Of a DNA stretch of 64,000 nucleotides, positions 12,170 to 22,900 are shown in pieces (position 1 is the first letter of the stretch; each line of letters starts with the position of its first letter). The position numbers were made by a program, and so were the translations under genes. The stretch spans positions 1-64,000 of the forward strand of contig JARUPY010000546.1 in the NCBI GenBank assembly GCA_029817715.1, in the 5' to 3' direction. This stretch comes from Melastoma dodecandrum (taxonomy: Eukaryota; Streptophyta; Magnoliopsida; Myrtales; Melastomataceae). The notes below the pieces were generated by a model. That model saw nothing but the letters and a program-made list of their open reading frames with translations. It ran no database searches and was not told where the DNA came from.

Positions 12170-13095
12170 GGCATGTCCGATCCAAATCCCGTTCGTTCTT
12201 CCATTCGATTGCTCTCATTGGCTTTTCCGGTAAAGAATGGGATGAAGGACGAGAATATCATCGTATTCACGTACGACTATATCGTGAACAAACCCTACTC
12301 CCGGCATCATCATCAACAACTACAAAGGAATTCCCAAGGTATATATTTGTTGGGATAGTCTCACACCGGATAGAAAATGCCTGGGCCAACACCTTAAATA
12401 GAGTTAGGACCCTTCACCTAATTGCTAGTTTTTAGGTGAAGGAGAACTCGACACGATTTTTAATATGGTATCAGAGCCAGATTCGTCTCGCGGACAAAGA
12501 TTTCGAACGAGGGCGCCCGTAGAAAAGGCCTGGGCCAACACCTTAAATAGAGTTGGGACCCTTTCAACTGACTGTGTTGTCTTTGACGTTGTCTTAATTT
12601 TGGCTTTGAAGGAAGGTCCTCAACAGTGGCCCAAACAACAATGTGTTTGTATTCTACACTTATCACGAAAATACCAGGATCAAGCCATAAAAATCAAGAG
12701 CCTTAAAGAGGAATATAGGTTATATAACCGAGGCTTCTGACTGGAGCCGGATGCTGGTCGAGACAGTCGACTCGCATGTGAGCAAGAATCCCGAGACGGA
12801 ATCCCCGAGCAAGCGCCATCCTAGCCCAGAAAAGGCTACCATGCTCTCTCGTGAATTGCAGGTAGCAATTGGGACGCCCTGAAAGAAGGATTGTCGATTC
12901 TTGGTCCGAGAGCAAAAAGCACAGGAATGCGGAGATCTCCGAGAGGCAGAAGCAACAAAGAAACATTGACTGTGGGTTTGATTTCTAGATGGGCCTCGAG
13001 CTCCATTCCAAGCCTTCTTGGTTTAGGCATGTCCAATCCAAATCCCATTCGTCCTCCTGGCATGATTGCTGTCATAGACTCTTGCCCGGTAATTC
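12170..13095 (+). pseudogene. degenerate legumain fragments downstream of the main copy
   Basis: Pieces of the upstream legumain recur in order. 12,235-12,345 matches exon 2 of the copy at 9.7-12.0 kb (shared 'aagaatgggatgaaggacga'), and 12,575-12,664 matches the end of intron 2 and the middle of exon 3 (shared 'gaaggtcctcaacagtggcc'). 12,915-12,967 resembles exon 6 ('gagatctccgagaggcagaag' here). A segment starting 'catgtcc(g/a)atccaaatccc' occurs at 12,172 and again at 13,027, suggesting a third partial copy. No catalytic region survives and no open frame is usable. This is a tandem-duplication relic. Confidence 0.7.
12348..12570 (+). mobile_element. TRIM-like mini-retrotransposon in the legumain relic
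   Basis: Begins with 'tgttgggatagtctcacacc', the LTR start of a widespread plant TRIM type. An LTR-like segment of about 105 bases is followed by the primer-binding motif 'tggtatcagagcc' at 12,466-12,478, complementary to the initiator-Met tRNA 3' end. Part of the LTR then recurs ('cctgggccaacaccttaaat', 12,529-12,548, first copy near 12,380-12,400). The second LTR is truncated or diverged. It separates the exon-2-like and exon-3-like fragments of the legumain relic. No coding sequence, as expected for TRIMs. Confidence 0.55.
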
Positions 13096-13914
13096 CCATC
13101 GCCTCCTAATCAATCATCTAAAAATTCTCATTTCCAGAAGTCCCTTGTCAGATAATAGAAAGCGATTGGTGCATTTTAGTTGAACGAGTTAGTTAAGCTT
13201 TGGTTAAGGCTCCCTTTGATTCCTCGGACAAGTGCAAGAGTTGAATTATAATTAAGAACAAATACGGGGGGATGGCTCCCTTGGATGTGTCCCCGATCCT
13301 TCTTTTTCGCTTTGCCTTTGGGAACGAGAAATTGATGTGACACTGACAACCAAACAGGTGCCGAGAATCAAAATGTTGGTTTGGTTGGTACCCACTAACC
13401 TTTTGATCTTAGCGGAATTGAATGGACATTCCCGTGATCTCATTAGGTCATAATCATTGTTATATTCTCATTTACTTGGAAGATCAAAATCACCCAAATA
13501 ATTCACTGTTTTATCAATCATGTTGGCCTTTTCACTCCAAGTAAAATGTTCCTAAAACTAACAACTTGCAAAATTTTCTCACTAAACTAATCAAACTTGC
13601 ACTTTTGAAAGAACTTATCTAAGTCAGTGAGCTTAACTCGAATCTGAAACTTTTGGGAGTTATTACACTGTCCTATGGAGCTAAATCTCATTACACCAAT
13701 CTTTCTTCATCTGCTTATGTCTGAAGGCCGACCGAATCTCGTCGAATAAAAAAGCCCCTTCAATTTCTTCCCTCCCATCTCCGAAAGCTGAGAAACCCAC
13801 AAACCCTACTAGTGACCCAAACCCACTTGCAAATCACCACCCCCTTTCGATCCCTCCCCGCCTCAAGATCCAAACTTGACGCATGCTTCGAGCTCCCCCG
13901 GAGCCGGAACTGAG
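13096..13914. other. upstream region of the PDLP gene
   Basis: No gene recognised. The 3' part (13,750-13,914) is CT/CA-rich and probably holds the PDLP leader. An in-frame ATG at 13,876 precedes the preferred PDLP start. Confidence 0.4.
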
Positions 13915-15150
13915 ATGGGTCGTCGTCTTCCAGCGAAAGTCTCCCCGTCCCTGCTCTCATTGCTCCTGTTCTTGGCCGCTGGAGACTTCGTCGCCCCCGC
14001 GGCGGACTTCATGACCCTCGTTTACAAGGGCTGCGCCAGCCAGTCCTTCGTAGATCCGACCGGCGTGTACTCACAGGCTCTCTCTGCCCTTTTCGGCTCC
14101 CTTGTCTCCCAGTCGACCAAGGCGAAGTTCTACCAGACTACTTCCGGCACCGGCCAGACCTCAATCACCGGACTGTTTCAATGCAGGGGAGACTTGTCCG
14201 CTTCTGACTGCTACAACTGCGTGAGCGGGCTTCCGATACTCTCGGACAAGCTTTGTGGCCGGACGATCGCAGCACGGGTCCAGCTATATGGTTGCTACAT
14301 GCTGTACCAGGTGGCGGGGTTCGCTGACGTCTCTGGGATGGAGATGTTGTACAAGACCTGCGGCGGAAGTAATATTGCGGGGAGTGGATTTGAGGAGAAG
14401 AGGGATACCGCATTCTCGGTGCTGGAAAGCGGGGTCGTGAATGGCCATGGGTTCTACGCTGGGAGCTACCAGTCGGTGTACATGCTCGGGCAGTGCGAGG
14501 GAGACGTTGGGGACAGCGATTGTGGGGCGTGCGTGAAGACTGCAGAGCAGAAGGCTCAGGTTGAATGTGGGAATGCCATAAGTGGACAGGTCTATCTTCA
14601 CAAGTGCTTCATCAGTTACAGTTATTACCCCAATGGGGTTCCACAAAGGCAGACCTCGTCGCCCTATTCCTCATCACCCTATACCTCGTCCTCATCGTCC
14701 GGGGGTGGAGGTACGCCTTGCCTGTAGTAACCAACATTCTTGGGGAAATGATTCTTGTAAATGATCAATCATGTCGGGGATTGCCTTGCCCCTGCATTGT
14801 TAGAAGATTAGGCTGTCTTCCCTTGTCGGAGATTATTAGATTCAATTGAGGTTGTTGTGTTGTGTTGTATTGGATTGATGGTGCGGCAGGATCAGGTTCA
14901 AACACGGGGAAAACAGTGGCTATCATATTAGGGGGAGCAGCTGGTGTTGGTTTCTTGGTGATCTTCTTGTTGTTTGCTAGGGGCCTGACAAAGAAGAAAG
15001 ACGGTAAATATTATTTAACTTCAGTCAAATGCCCAATGCTTTTAACAAGTCTGCAACTTTCTTTCAATGAGCTCTGGTGGTGGCCCATTTGAACTCGCTC
15101 ACTTAACTGATACTAATTGACCGTTGGTTGTGTTGTTTGCAGATTTTTGA
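13915..15150 (+). CDS. plasmodesmata-located protein (two DUF26/Gnk2 domains + TM)
   Basis: PDLPs are type I membrane proteins that sit in plasmodesmata and promote callose closure. Three exons fit: 13,915-14,710, 14,890-15,003 and 15,143-15,150, all GT-AG, giving 305 residues, the usual family length. There is a signal peptide with a Leu-rich core (about 8-25). Two DUF26 domains follow, the first with FQCRGDLSASDCYNC (about 82-96), the second with GQCEGDVGDSDCGAC (about 192-206), each with the C-X8-C-X2-C pattern. A Ser/Gly-rich linker comes next, then one transmembrane helix encoded by exon 2 and a very short cytosolic tail ending KKKDDF. I chose ATG 13,915 because it puts the hydrophobic core near the N-terminus; ATG 13,876 would add 13 residues. 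It is unrelated to its neighbours. Without searches I cannot say which PDLP subgroup it belongs to. Confidence 0.9.
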
Positions 15151-16255
15151 TAGGTAGGTGGGGTGGTAAAGTCATTGTATTGAAGAGTCATGCCAAGCTA
15201 GGTTCCTTTGTTAAAGGGGATTCTTCCTCGATGAAGAAATCAGAAATTTCCTTATCGTATTTCCGAACGGCACTGAGTTGAGAAGATCATATCAAATGCA
15301 TCTGGTTTCAAACAAAGGCGAATAATGCAAAAGTTCATATCGGTTATTACAGCAAGGACTGCAAGCCTTCCCCAAAACAAGGTTCTACAACCCCCTCCAA
15401 TTTTGGTTTTTCTTCTAGGAGAGTGTAGCTTCTTAAATTTCCTATTACTATCATGTACTTTGATCACTACATGATCCCCCCCCCTTCCCCCACCTTAATC
15501 GGAGCCAAGTATATATAATATGTTTAGTTTATTTGGCTCTTCTTTCCTTCCATGACTTGTTTACATGGAGAAATACACAAAATGTTCGAAAATCTTTGAC
15601 TAAAGTTTAACTGATTTCCCTAACATGAGCCCTTAGTTGTATTGAGGACATAGCTTGTTACTTCTGCTTTTATACTTTTGATGCAAACTAGGGATTAAAT
15701 GTTTCTGCTTGTGTACCTAACTGTTATTGCCAGCTTTTGCCTTGACTTGTCAGCTGAGTTTAATCCCTACATATTCTCCATGACTTGTTCAAGTAGTGTC
15801 AATTCTTGCTGGCATGTGGCTTTTTCGATTGGTAAGTCTTGTGATGTGAAAAGGCCCCTGCGGCTTCATTTTCTCGCAAGCAATGGAAAGCAAGGACAAC
15901 CATTGATGCAAGTGAAAGTCTAAATTAGTACATGGCATTTGGAAAGGGTTGGCTTCGTGGCGACTGAGTCAGATTAAGTCTATAGATAATACTCATGACC
16001 CAAGGTCGTCAAGGCATCAAATGTTGCCTGGGTTTCCTCCTGATATGTACATAGCAAATTTTCTTCATACAAGAAACTCCCTGCCGGAAATGTGCCTGCG
16101 ATCTTCGCTCGGAAGCTAGGCCATCTTTCATCCGCTTGGTGTCTGGAGTCAAAATGATGCAAAGCACCCAATTCATTGTAATCTTTGTCCATGGGTTTGT
16201 TTACTTGGTGTTCTATCGTTCTAAGCAAACCCTCCACTTCCTGCATCCTTTGTTA
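15151..16255. other. intergenic between PDLP and PSRP-2
   Basis: 3' flanks of two convergent genes. A C-run lies at 15,476-15,484. Short open frames have no recognisable domain. No other feature supported. Confidence 0.4.
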
Positions 16256-17353
16256 TTACGATCGCTTTCCTTGAGCCAGGCTCACTCTCATGGCTCGTCC
16301 ATCTAGCTCCTGTTAGAGAACCAAAAGGCTTGAATCAGAAAAACAAAAATACAACCTTCGGGCAGCACTACTGCAGCAAATTTTGTGCTGATACAGAAGG
16401 AAGAAGCAAAGTTTCAAGAGACTAACCACTCCGTTGAGAGACTCCAGAGCAGTATCCATCTCGGACTTTGTCGAGTAGCACACAAAGCCATAGCCCCTCG
16501 ACCTTCCTGTCTCCCCATCGTAAAGAACTCTCGCCCCGACCACGTGCCCATATTCTTGGAAAGCTTTCGTCAAACTTTCGGATGTTACAGACCATGACAG
16601 GTTCCCGACGAAGAGCTTGTACTCAGTTTCCGGGTACAACGGCTCTTTAGGCTTCGGCTTGTCTGAGAAATTCACCTTCAAGGTCCTGCCCATGTACTCC
16701 TGAAAGCATCATAGTTGCGATACTGAGTCAGGCTTTCTGGTATCGAAGCAAAGAAGCACATGGAGGCTGGCCGGGGAAGAAGATGTGTGTACTCTGCCAT
16801 CAAGATTCTCGATAACCAAGTTGCAGTCTTCGACGTTGCTCATCGTCACGAATGCAAAGCCTCTACTTCTTCCAGTGTTCCGATCATACAGAACCTATCA
16901 AGAGACCGCACTCCATCATACCAATACTAACTCGGCATAGAAAATGACGGGATTGGGAAAACTCTGAGGATGAGTTACCTCTATGAGCTCGGGGCTGCCG
17001 TAATCCTGAATAATACCGGCCAACTCAGCGCTGTCCACGTTATATGGCAAGTTCCCGAAGTAAAGCTTCGTAGTCGCCAGTTCCACTTCGGCACCGCCTC
17101 CTTCCTCCCCAGGTGATCCATCTTCTGCTCTCTCCTCCGTCTCGACGGACGCAGCCGCCTCTTCTTGTGTGACAGCAGCAACAGGAATCATCCACGGCCT
17201 ATGTTTCGGCAAGAAGGAACAAAACACCCCGCGAGAATCTAGGGACGCTGACCGTGGGATCCCGCGATGAGCAAGGATCGGGAAACGGTCGAGCGAGCGA
17301 GCGCATCTGAGGAAGAATGGCAAACCGACGGCGGCCGCGGCGGAGGCAGCCAT
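16256..17353 (-). CDS. PSRP2: plastid-specific 30S ribosomal protein 2 (two RRM domains)
   Basis: A nuclear-encoded component of the chloroplast small ribosomal subunit (cS22), related to plastid RNA-binding proteins. Four exons on the minus strand: 17,353-16,979, 16,894-16,793, 16,699-16,427 and 16,309-16,256, all GT-AG and in phase, 267 residues. The Ala/Arg/Ser-rich start (about 1-60) looks like a plastid transit peptide, followed by an acidic Glu-rich stretch. RRM1 has RNP2 'KLYFGNL' and RNP1 'RGFAFVTM'; RRM2 has 'KLFVGNL' and 'RGYGFVCY'. Between them is the family-typical '[16 protein letters not shown]' linker, and the C-terminus is LAQGKRS. This linker points to PSRP-2 (Arabidopsis At3g52150 type) rather than cp28/cp31 proteins. 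The gene seems intact. Confidence 0.9.
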
Positions 17354-18909
17354 GGTTAGGATTGGATCCGATCCGATGGAAGAAAGGCTTGTGAGGGAAG
17401 AGTTGGACGGAAGGTGGACTCTGATCTACTTTGTAAGAACGGATGAAGGTGACGTGGACAGGATGTTAGCCAGTGATGAAGTGGCACGAAATCCCCCCAC
17501 CATTAAAAGATAAGATAAAGACTACTCAGAACTCGTGATGCACAAATTTTTACAGTCTCTGGAGTAAATAAATATACGTACTGATAAGTAATCATTCAAA
17601 ATTTCTTACACGTAAGAAAGTTCATATAACTTAATGTAGTAATTCCGTAAGAACTTTGTGAAGAAATCTTTTAAAATTGTGCTAAAAATTGGGCGAATGA
17701 TGTAATGAGTGGAGTCGAGCTTGATTGTTTGAATTCTGCCCGCCTCTTTGTTTCCATCTCTTTGAGTCAAACACACACCCAATCCGACAAACCTCGGATT
17801 TTTTGAAAGCTCGTCTGATGATCGACCGAGGGGAAAGTTCGTGCTGCTAGCGAGGCTGAAGTCGAATCCGTATCCGAGCAGATGCTGGACCCTTCGAGTT
17901 ACCAGTGGCACAGGGATCAGAGAGGATTAAAGAGAACAAGGAGCGGCTGCAAACGCTCGGCATCCTCACATCACTTCCGACCTCTCCAAGAACAAGAAGG
18001 AGGATACCCAAGTTAAAAAGAAGAACGCCTTGGGGTTTGTATGTGGATGGATACGATAAGGATGGGGAGCAGATTTCCAATCCTACAGATGGGGAGACTT
18101 GCGTCGAATCTTTATGACATGTGACCAGATGCCATTGTTTCGATTGCCAATTCTTTTTCGGCATGTAAAGCATTGTTCTGTAGCTGCTGGTTTCATGACA
18201 TTGATCTTATGAAACAGACAAGTAGCAAATTTACTTTAATCTTAAGGGCATAGTGGCTTACCTCATGAGCTGATTTGGGAAACTGTTCAGGTTTAACGGG
18301 CTAAACCTTCCTTTGGATTGCATTGAGATTCATCGAGCTCATAACATTTTTCCTTGAATTCTTTTCCTGTGCTGAGCTATGCTGATGCCGGTTATAATCA
18401 GGAGAAGACGCACGGAAAGCACCCTCACTGCAGCAAATGCGAGACATAGGCCAATTTTGTGGAGATTGTCTATTCATGTGGTAGTCCTCATTGCCATTGC
18501 ATTTTAGCATTGCGAGATTGCACATATCAAACATCCAACCAATCATTAGCATATTCATGAAAAGCTCCACCACTTGATATGCTTCCTGTATACAGCATCA
18601 ACTCTGCTACCCTTATCCCAATCGGGAGAGGCTTCATCGCACAAGATTGTGGTGATCATAAATGTTCCCCTTGGTTCACGGTGCTGCCCCTGTTACGGCT
18701 CTGAAATTCCAGAGCAATCAACCAGAAAGGTATGAGTGGAGGGCTCATTTCCCAAACGGTCCCGCCGGAACTCTCCATGTTACCCAATTGCACTTTGTGG
18801 TCGACATAAGCCTATCATCCATGCCTTCCTGTAACTTTCTTGCCGCCAGCGATATGGGGATGAGTTCCATCAATCCGAACAAGAACGGAGCTGGTTTCTG
18901 CTCCGACGT
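17354..18909. other. intergenic with one unclassified ORF and a possible CCT-gene 5' part
   Basis: A plus-strand open frame at 17,905-18,117 contains 'ERIKENKERLQTLGI', a motif seen near the N-terminus of several uncharacterised or transposon-derived plant proteins. The rest is basic and unrecognised, and no upstream exon was found. An open frame at 18,662-18,922 ends just inside the solo LTR and might be part of the disrupted CCT gene, but I could not confirm homology. Confidence 0.3.
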
Positions 18910-19129
18910 TGTTCGCGTATAGAACGGATCACGTCGGAAATATTTGGCAAAGGACTCACAAGAATTGGATTGTGGTCGCCAGTAAGAAGATGCACAATTT
19001 TATTCAAACAGAATGCAAGTCTTACAATCTTGACGAATTAAGAACAGGGGCTTACAGCCATAAAAAAAAAACGAAAAGGGAGCAAGTGGTGACAACGATG
19101 TGGAATCCTGTGACGGCGGAGAACTTGTG

Positions 19130-19285
19130 ACGAAGACCTTGGAAGCTCGCTCCGTCGGTGGCGGTCGCTGGCGGGAGGCTGTGACGAAGGCCCTACGAGC
19201 TCACTCCGTCGGTGGTGTCGTTGGCGGGGGGTTGACGGCAAAGGCCCTACGAGCTCACTCTGTCGGTGGAAGGGGAGTTGACCTA
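19130..19285. repeat. tandem repeat, about 3 units of ~65 bp, within the solo LTR
   Basis: Units share 'gctc(g/a)ctc(c/t)gtcggtgg' preceded by 'gacgaag(a/g)cc(t/c)'. Second and third units share 'aaggccctacgagctcactc'. Units differ by small indels. Confidence 0.75.
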
Positions 19286-19724
19286 TAAACCGGGTCAAGG
19301 TATCTAATTCCTAAGGTTGACGAACAAACTTCAGAGCTTTGGCTGTGTATGGCCGTGCCTTGTCTTGAAAAATTCCTCTGCTATTTATAGAGGACTTGTA
19401 CGTGTTTAACACGTAACAGATAGATCGTGTTGCAGATCGTGTTGTAGATCGTGATCCCTAATATCGTGGGAGTGTCTCAACAACCTCCTTGATATATGGG
19501 ATCACGTTCCTGGATATTAGGATCAGTTACGATCCTTAACAAACGTGATTGAAAATGAATAAATTTATTCCAACCTTGTCGACTTGACTGATCTGTACGG
19601 ACTACGACCGACTTGGTCGACTTATCCAGAATTCCGTCGACTTGACCCTACTAGTAGACTTAGCTACTGTTGAGTCATCTTGGTTGACTTTGATTACCAT
19701 ATTCCTTCGTCGTGAGTCGACCTA

Positions 19725-19830
19725 GTCGACTCCGTTCATAAATCGACTTAGTCGACTTCGTCATAAGTCGACCTAGTCGACTTCGTCATGGGTCGACCTA
19801 ATCGACTTCGTCGTGAGTCGGCCTAGACGA
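19725..19830. repeat. 25-bp tandem repeat of a Sal I-like motif
   Basis: Imperfect 25-base units of the form 'agtcgacctagtcgacttcg' plus 'tcat'. The wider stretch 19,575-19,850 is dense in 'gtcga' and 'tcgac' words, giving local self-complementarity. Confidence 0.75.
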
Positions 19831-19919
19831 CTGTATCTTGGGCCGACTCGGAGTGTGACTTGAGTGATTACTGGGTTTCTGTTCTAAGCCCAGGCCCAAA
19901 ATTATTTGCCATGTCAACA

Positions 19920-20325
19920 GACGTCTCAGGACTTTATCATGGGCAATATGTTAGGGATCGACGGCAAAATGCTGACCCAGGATTTGGATTACTGCCGAGG
20001 CGATGGAGCCAGTGGTGGAATCTTTTACCATAACTTGCAACGCGGGATGTTTAATCCCGGAGACATGCAGGTACTATACGCCATCTTTGTACTTTTTGAC
20101 ATGAATTTCGTGAGGTTTCATCTCCCCCTTTTCTCCATAGGTGATAGGTCTCGAGAGTCAGAGTTCGCTAGGCGGGCACCCAACTTCAACCCCACCACCC
20201 TGAACCCCGATGACGGCGCCACCACATTCAAGGTGGGGAAGCTCTCCCCGGAGGGAAGGAAGGAAAAGATTCACCTGTACATTAAGAAGAGGAACGAGAG
20301 GAACTTCAGTCAAGGCACGTTTTTC
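19920..20325 (+). pseudogene. CCT-motif (CMF) transcription factor remnant, truncated
   Basis: The open frame across 20,224-20,318 encodes 'KVGKLSPEGRKEKIHLYIKK' followed by RNERNFSQ. That matches the first half of a CCT domain of the single-CCT (CMF) family, which normally reads on through an IKYACRK...R.RGRFA half for nuclear localisation and DNA binding. That second half is not found downstream: the exon ends at a 'caag/gcacg' site where GT would be expected. An upstream exon-like piece (19,925-20,069) ends at a good donor ('cag/gtacta'), but its phase does not match the next acceptor at 20,139 cleanly. A solo LTR sits directly upstream. I judge it a broken gene; function as a transcriptional regulator is known for the family only. 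Confidence 0.7.
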
Positions 20326-20469
20326 AGATTTTGTTCACATCAAAATGTAATTTCCTCTTGCGACTCCACAGCGAGGCAAGAACCTAGTGTACAGCCGGTA
20401 GCTAACAGAAATTTTGGGCCACAGGTATCGGCGTCATCTGTGGATAAACGGTCCAAAATGTAGGCCCAA

Positions 20470-21249
20470 AGTGTGAGAAGCCCAGTAAGGGTGTAGATGT
20501 GAAATCACACTAGGCGAATTCTTACGGGCAAAGCAGTTACCAAGCGACGGGGCTACGAGATGACAAAGGTCAACGAATTGTCAAAATTACTTAAATGAAA
20601 AGGAGATATTCCATTAAGACCGGCAACAATGACGTGTAATACATGTACAATATTTCATTTCCGTACATAGATAGATCTAACCGAGTATAAATAGTTGTTT
20701 TTAGGCATTGTATACAGACACCTCCATACAGACGAACATATAGTCTTTTTATCTTTAAGTAATCCACCCGTAAAGGTGTTTGTCTGTTGCCTTCTACTCT
20801 ATTTATTCATACGACAACCACATAATGAACCTTCGAGTACTAGTGATGACTATGAGGAAGCGTCAAGGCACAAGCGTGACAACAACGGCCTCGACTGCCA
20901 CCGCGTGGATGATTACGACGAAGTGGTTAGCTAGCTACCCCCATAGTTTCATGTAAAAAATATTAATGAAACAAGCCATGACTATTGATTTTCTCTTCCT
21001 CATTAGGAGAATGATACGACAGTATCAACCACAACAAGAAGGGCGGTACAACTGAGATGTTTGGGCATGTCAGTGGAGTGAGCAACTTCAATAGCACCTC
21101 CAATCATGGATCTCAATACCGTCAACCACACCCATTGTACGCGCGCCTTCTGGCCTAGCACGCGCGCAGCGGTTCGGACGACCCGAGGATCCGGGCCCGC
21201 TCCCATAGAGTCTTCCGGTCGGCGTCGCGACTCGAGCGTTGAATGCTGC
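20470..21249. other. intergenic, no gene recognised
   Basis: No supported gene; short open frames only. The right part probably belongs to the Gypsy-like leader repeat that follows. Confidence 0.35.
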
Positions 21250-21645
21250 GGAAAAGACCAGGGTGGTCCCTCCTTTGATTCCTGATCGGGTCTGCCCAAC
21301 CTTTTCGCCGATCTTCTCCATGCACCTTAAGAGGCGACGAGCGAAAAGAAGCGCATGGCCCGAAGAGGAGGCTTCGGGAGGTTCCAGGAGCGGCTCGTGT
21401 CGCCAGTCCCTCATCCAAAATGACTTCGTAAAATTGTGTTGTTGTTTAGCCTAGGTAAACTATTACGGAGTCGCCACCGACTTAATTTAAAAGCTTGGTT
21501 TAAGTCGAAAAACCAGAGTAGATTCGGGGATTCCTAATTACTAACTCTTACATTTAAACATGCGAAAAGGTGGCGTTTACTCCAAAAGGTTTGCTTTTGG
21601 TTGACGGGTGTTGGGCCCGATTCAGGCGTTGGACCCGAATTCATG
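21250..21645 (+). repeat. dispersed Gypsy-like leader repeat, copy 2
   Basis: Inverted relative to 905-1,330 and alignable with it over roughly 400 bases, including the near-identical block around 'ctaattactaactcttacat' (21,534-21,553). 'cggagtcgccaccgacttaa' is a signature seen in leaders of plant Gypsy elements. No coding domain found; ends not defined. Confidence 0.6.
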
Positions 21646-22900
21646 TGTATTGGTTTAGCAAATGGCATGCGACGATAAACCTATGGGCCTAAGGCATGCG
21701 GACAAGCACAGACAATTATTGAGATCAAAGGGAGAGGGGAAGGGCGGTGATTGCAGGCCTATGCCCTTGGGCCCGCAATCCGTTACATGTGGCTTAAAAG
21801 ATTCGGGAAGGCCCGCACCTCCCTTTGTACCTTTAATAAAGGTTGGGGCCGCTTTGTCTTCAAGCCCGCGATTTTTAGGCCAAGGTGGATCTACGCGATT
21901 TGATACACGCGCCTTCGAGTCGATCTTCGAAAGTTAGAAGTTGATCCTTCCGAAGTTGCACGCTCAGTGTACATGCAAAGAAAAATGTAAGTGTGATTAG
22001 TATTGTTGAATTTAATTGAAATTAAATCAAATTGGGTAAAGTAAGGCATGTCTTACCGTTTTGATTGGAGATATTGGTTTACGTGCATTGTCAAAGATCT
22101 CCGAGAAATTTCACCGTGTTTTACAATGCAAAACAAAGGAGATAGAGATTAGTAATGCGTATCGGAATCAAATATTAATTCACAAACATGTAAGTGAACT
22201 CAAGCGAAATAATATTGTTCGAACTTCACAAAATTAAAACCTTAACAATGACAGAGAAAACTAAAAAAAGACGAACGCACTCAAATTGCATTCAACTAAA
22301 TAATTTTAAATATGTTAACGGACATTTATTGGCAATCTAAAAAAAGGACGTAAACGTGTGTTTTGTTGTGTTCTGTCTTTTTCTTTTTCTTTTTTTTTTA
22401 AATAGTAATAATAATAAAAGTAACTTGTGAGAATCGTGACCATTGAAAACAAAGTCAAAAGAAAGACTCTTACCTTTCCCGAAGGATTCGTGACCCAGCC
22501 GAAGCTCACCCATTTTGAGGGACACCCGTGGCTGGCCCTGGGGGATTGTCGCACCATCTCCACGCGAAGACAATCGGGGTGGACGCCGCGTCAAAGGGGA
22601 AGGTTCCGGTGATCGGGATTAGGAAGACGACGGCGGAGAGAGCTAGGGAGTCAATGTCGTGGGTCGCCCGGGAGAGTCACGATCCGCTGCCGCCGGGGAT
22701 GGAAAGGGTTGCCGGTTCGCCGCTTGGTGGTCGGAAGGACGCCGGGGCAGAGGTGGGTTTGCCGTTGCCGTGGAGTTCGAGCACCGGGAATGGAGAGCCG
22801 CTAAGGGAAGCGCCTGGGAGCTCTGCCACCATCAGGAACGCCGAGGAGGATGGGTCGCCGCTGCCGTCGCCGGTTCTGGACGCCGGGGAGAGATGGATCG
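21646..22900. other. repeat-derived intergenic DNA
   Basis: Plus-strand open frames at 22,528-22,950 and 22,659-23,150 are GC-rich, low in complexity and overlap each other; they look like retroelement leader DNA, not genes. Simple pyrimidine and AT tracts lie at 22,375-22,420. Confidence 0.35.

Larger units (their letters stand above)
18910..19919 (-). mobile_element. solo LTR, 1,010 bp, in a CCT-gene remnant
   Basis: The 5 bases 'gacgt' flank it exactly on both sides (18,905-18,909 and 19,920-19,924). The element runs from 'tgttcgcg' to 'tgtcaaca' on the plus strand, so it has TG...CA ends on either strand. Read on the minus strand it starts 'tgttgacatggcaaataatt', a common plant LTR start. 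It contains its own tandem arrays (19,130-19,285 and 19,725-19,830). No internal retrotransposon domain or primer site is inside, so the second LTR was removed by recombination. Orientation is inferred from the end sequence. Confidence 0.85.

Noticed and set aside
13876..13914. Upstream in-frame ATG of the PDLP gene as the start
   Set aside because: It would place 13 extra polar residues before the signal peptide core. The ATG at 13,915 gives a standard signal peptide.
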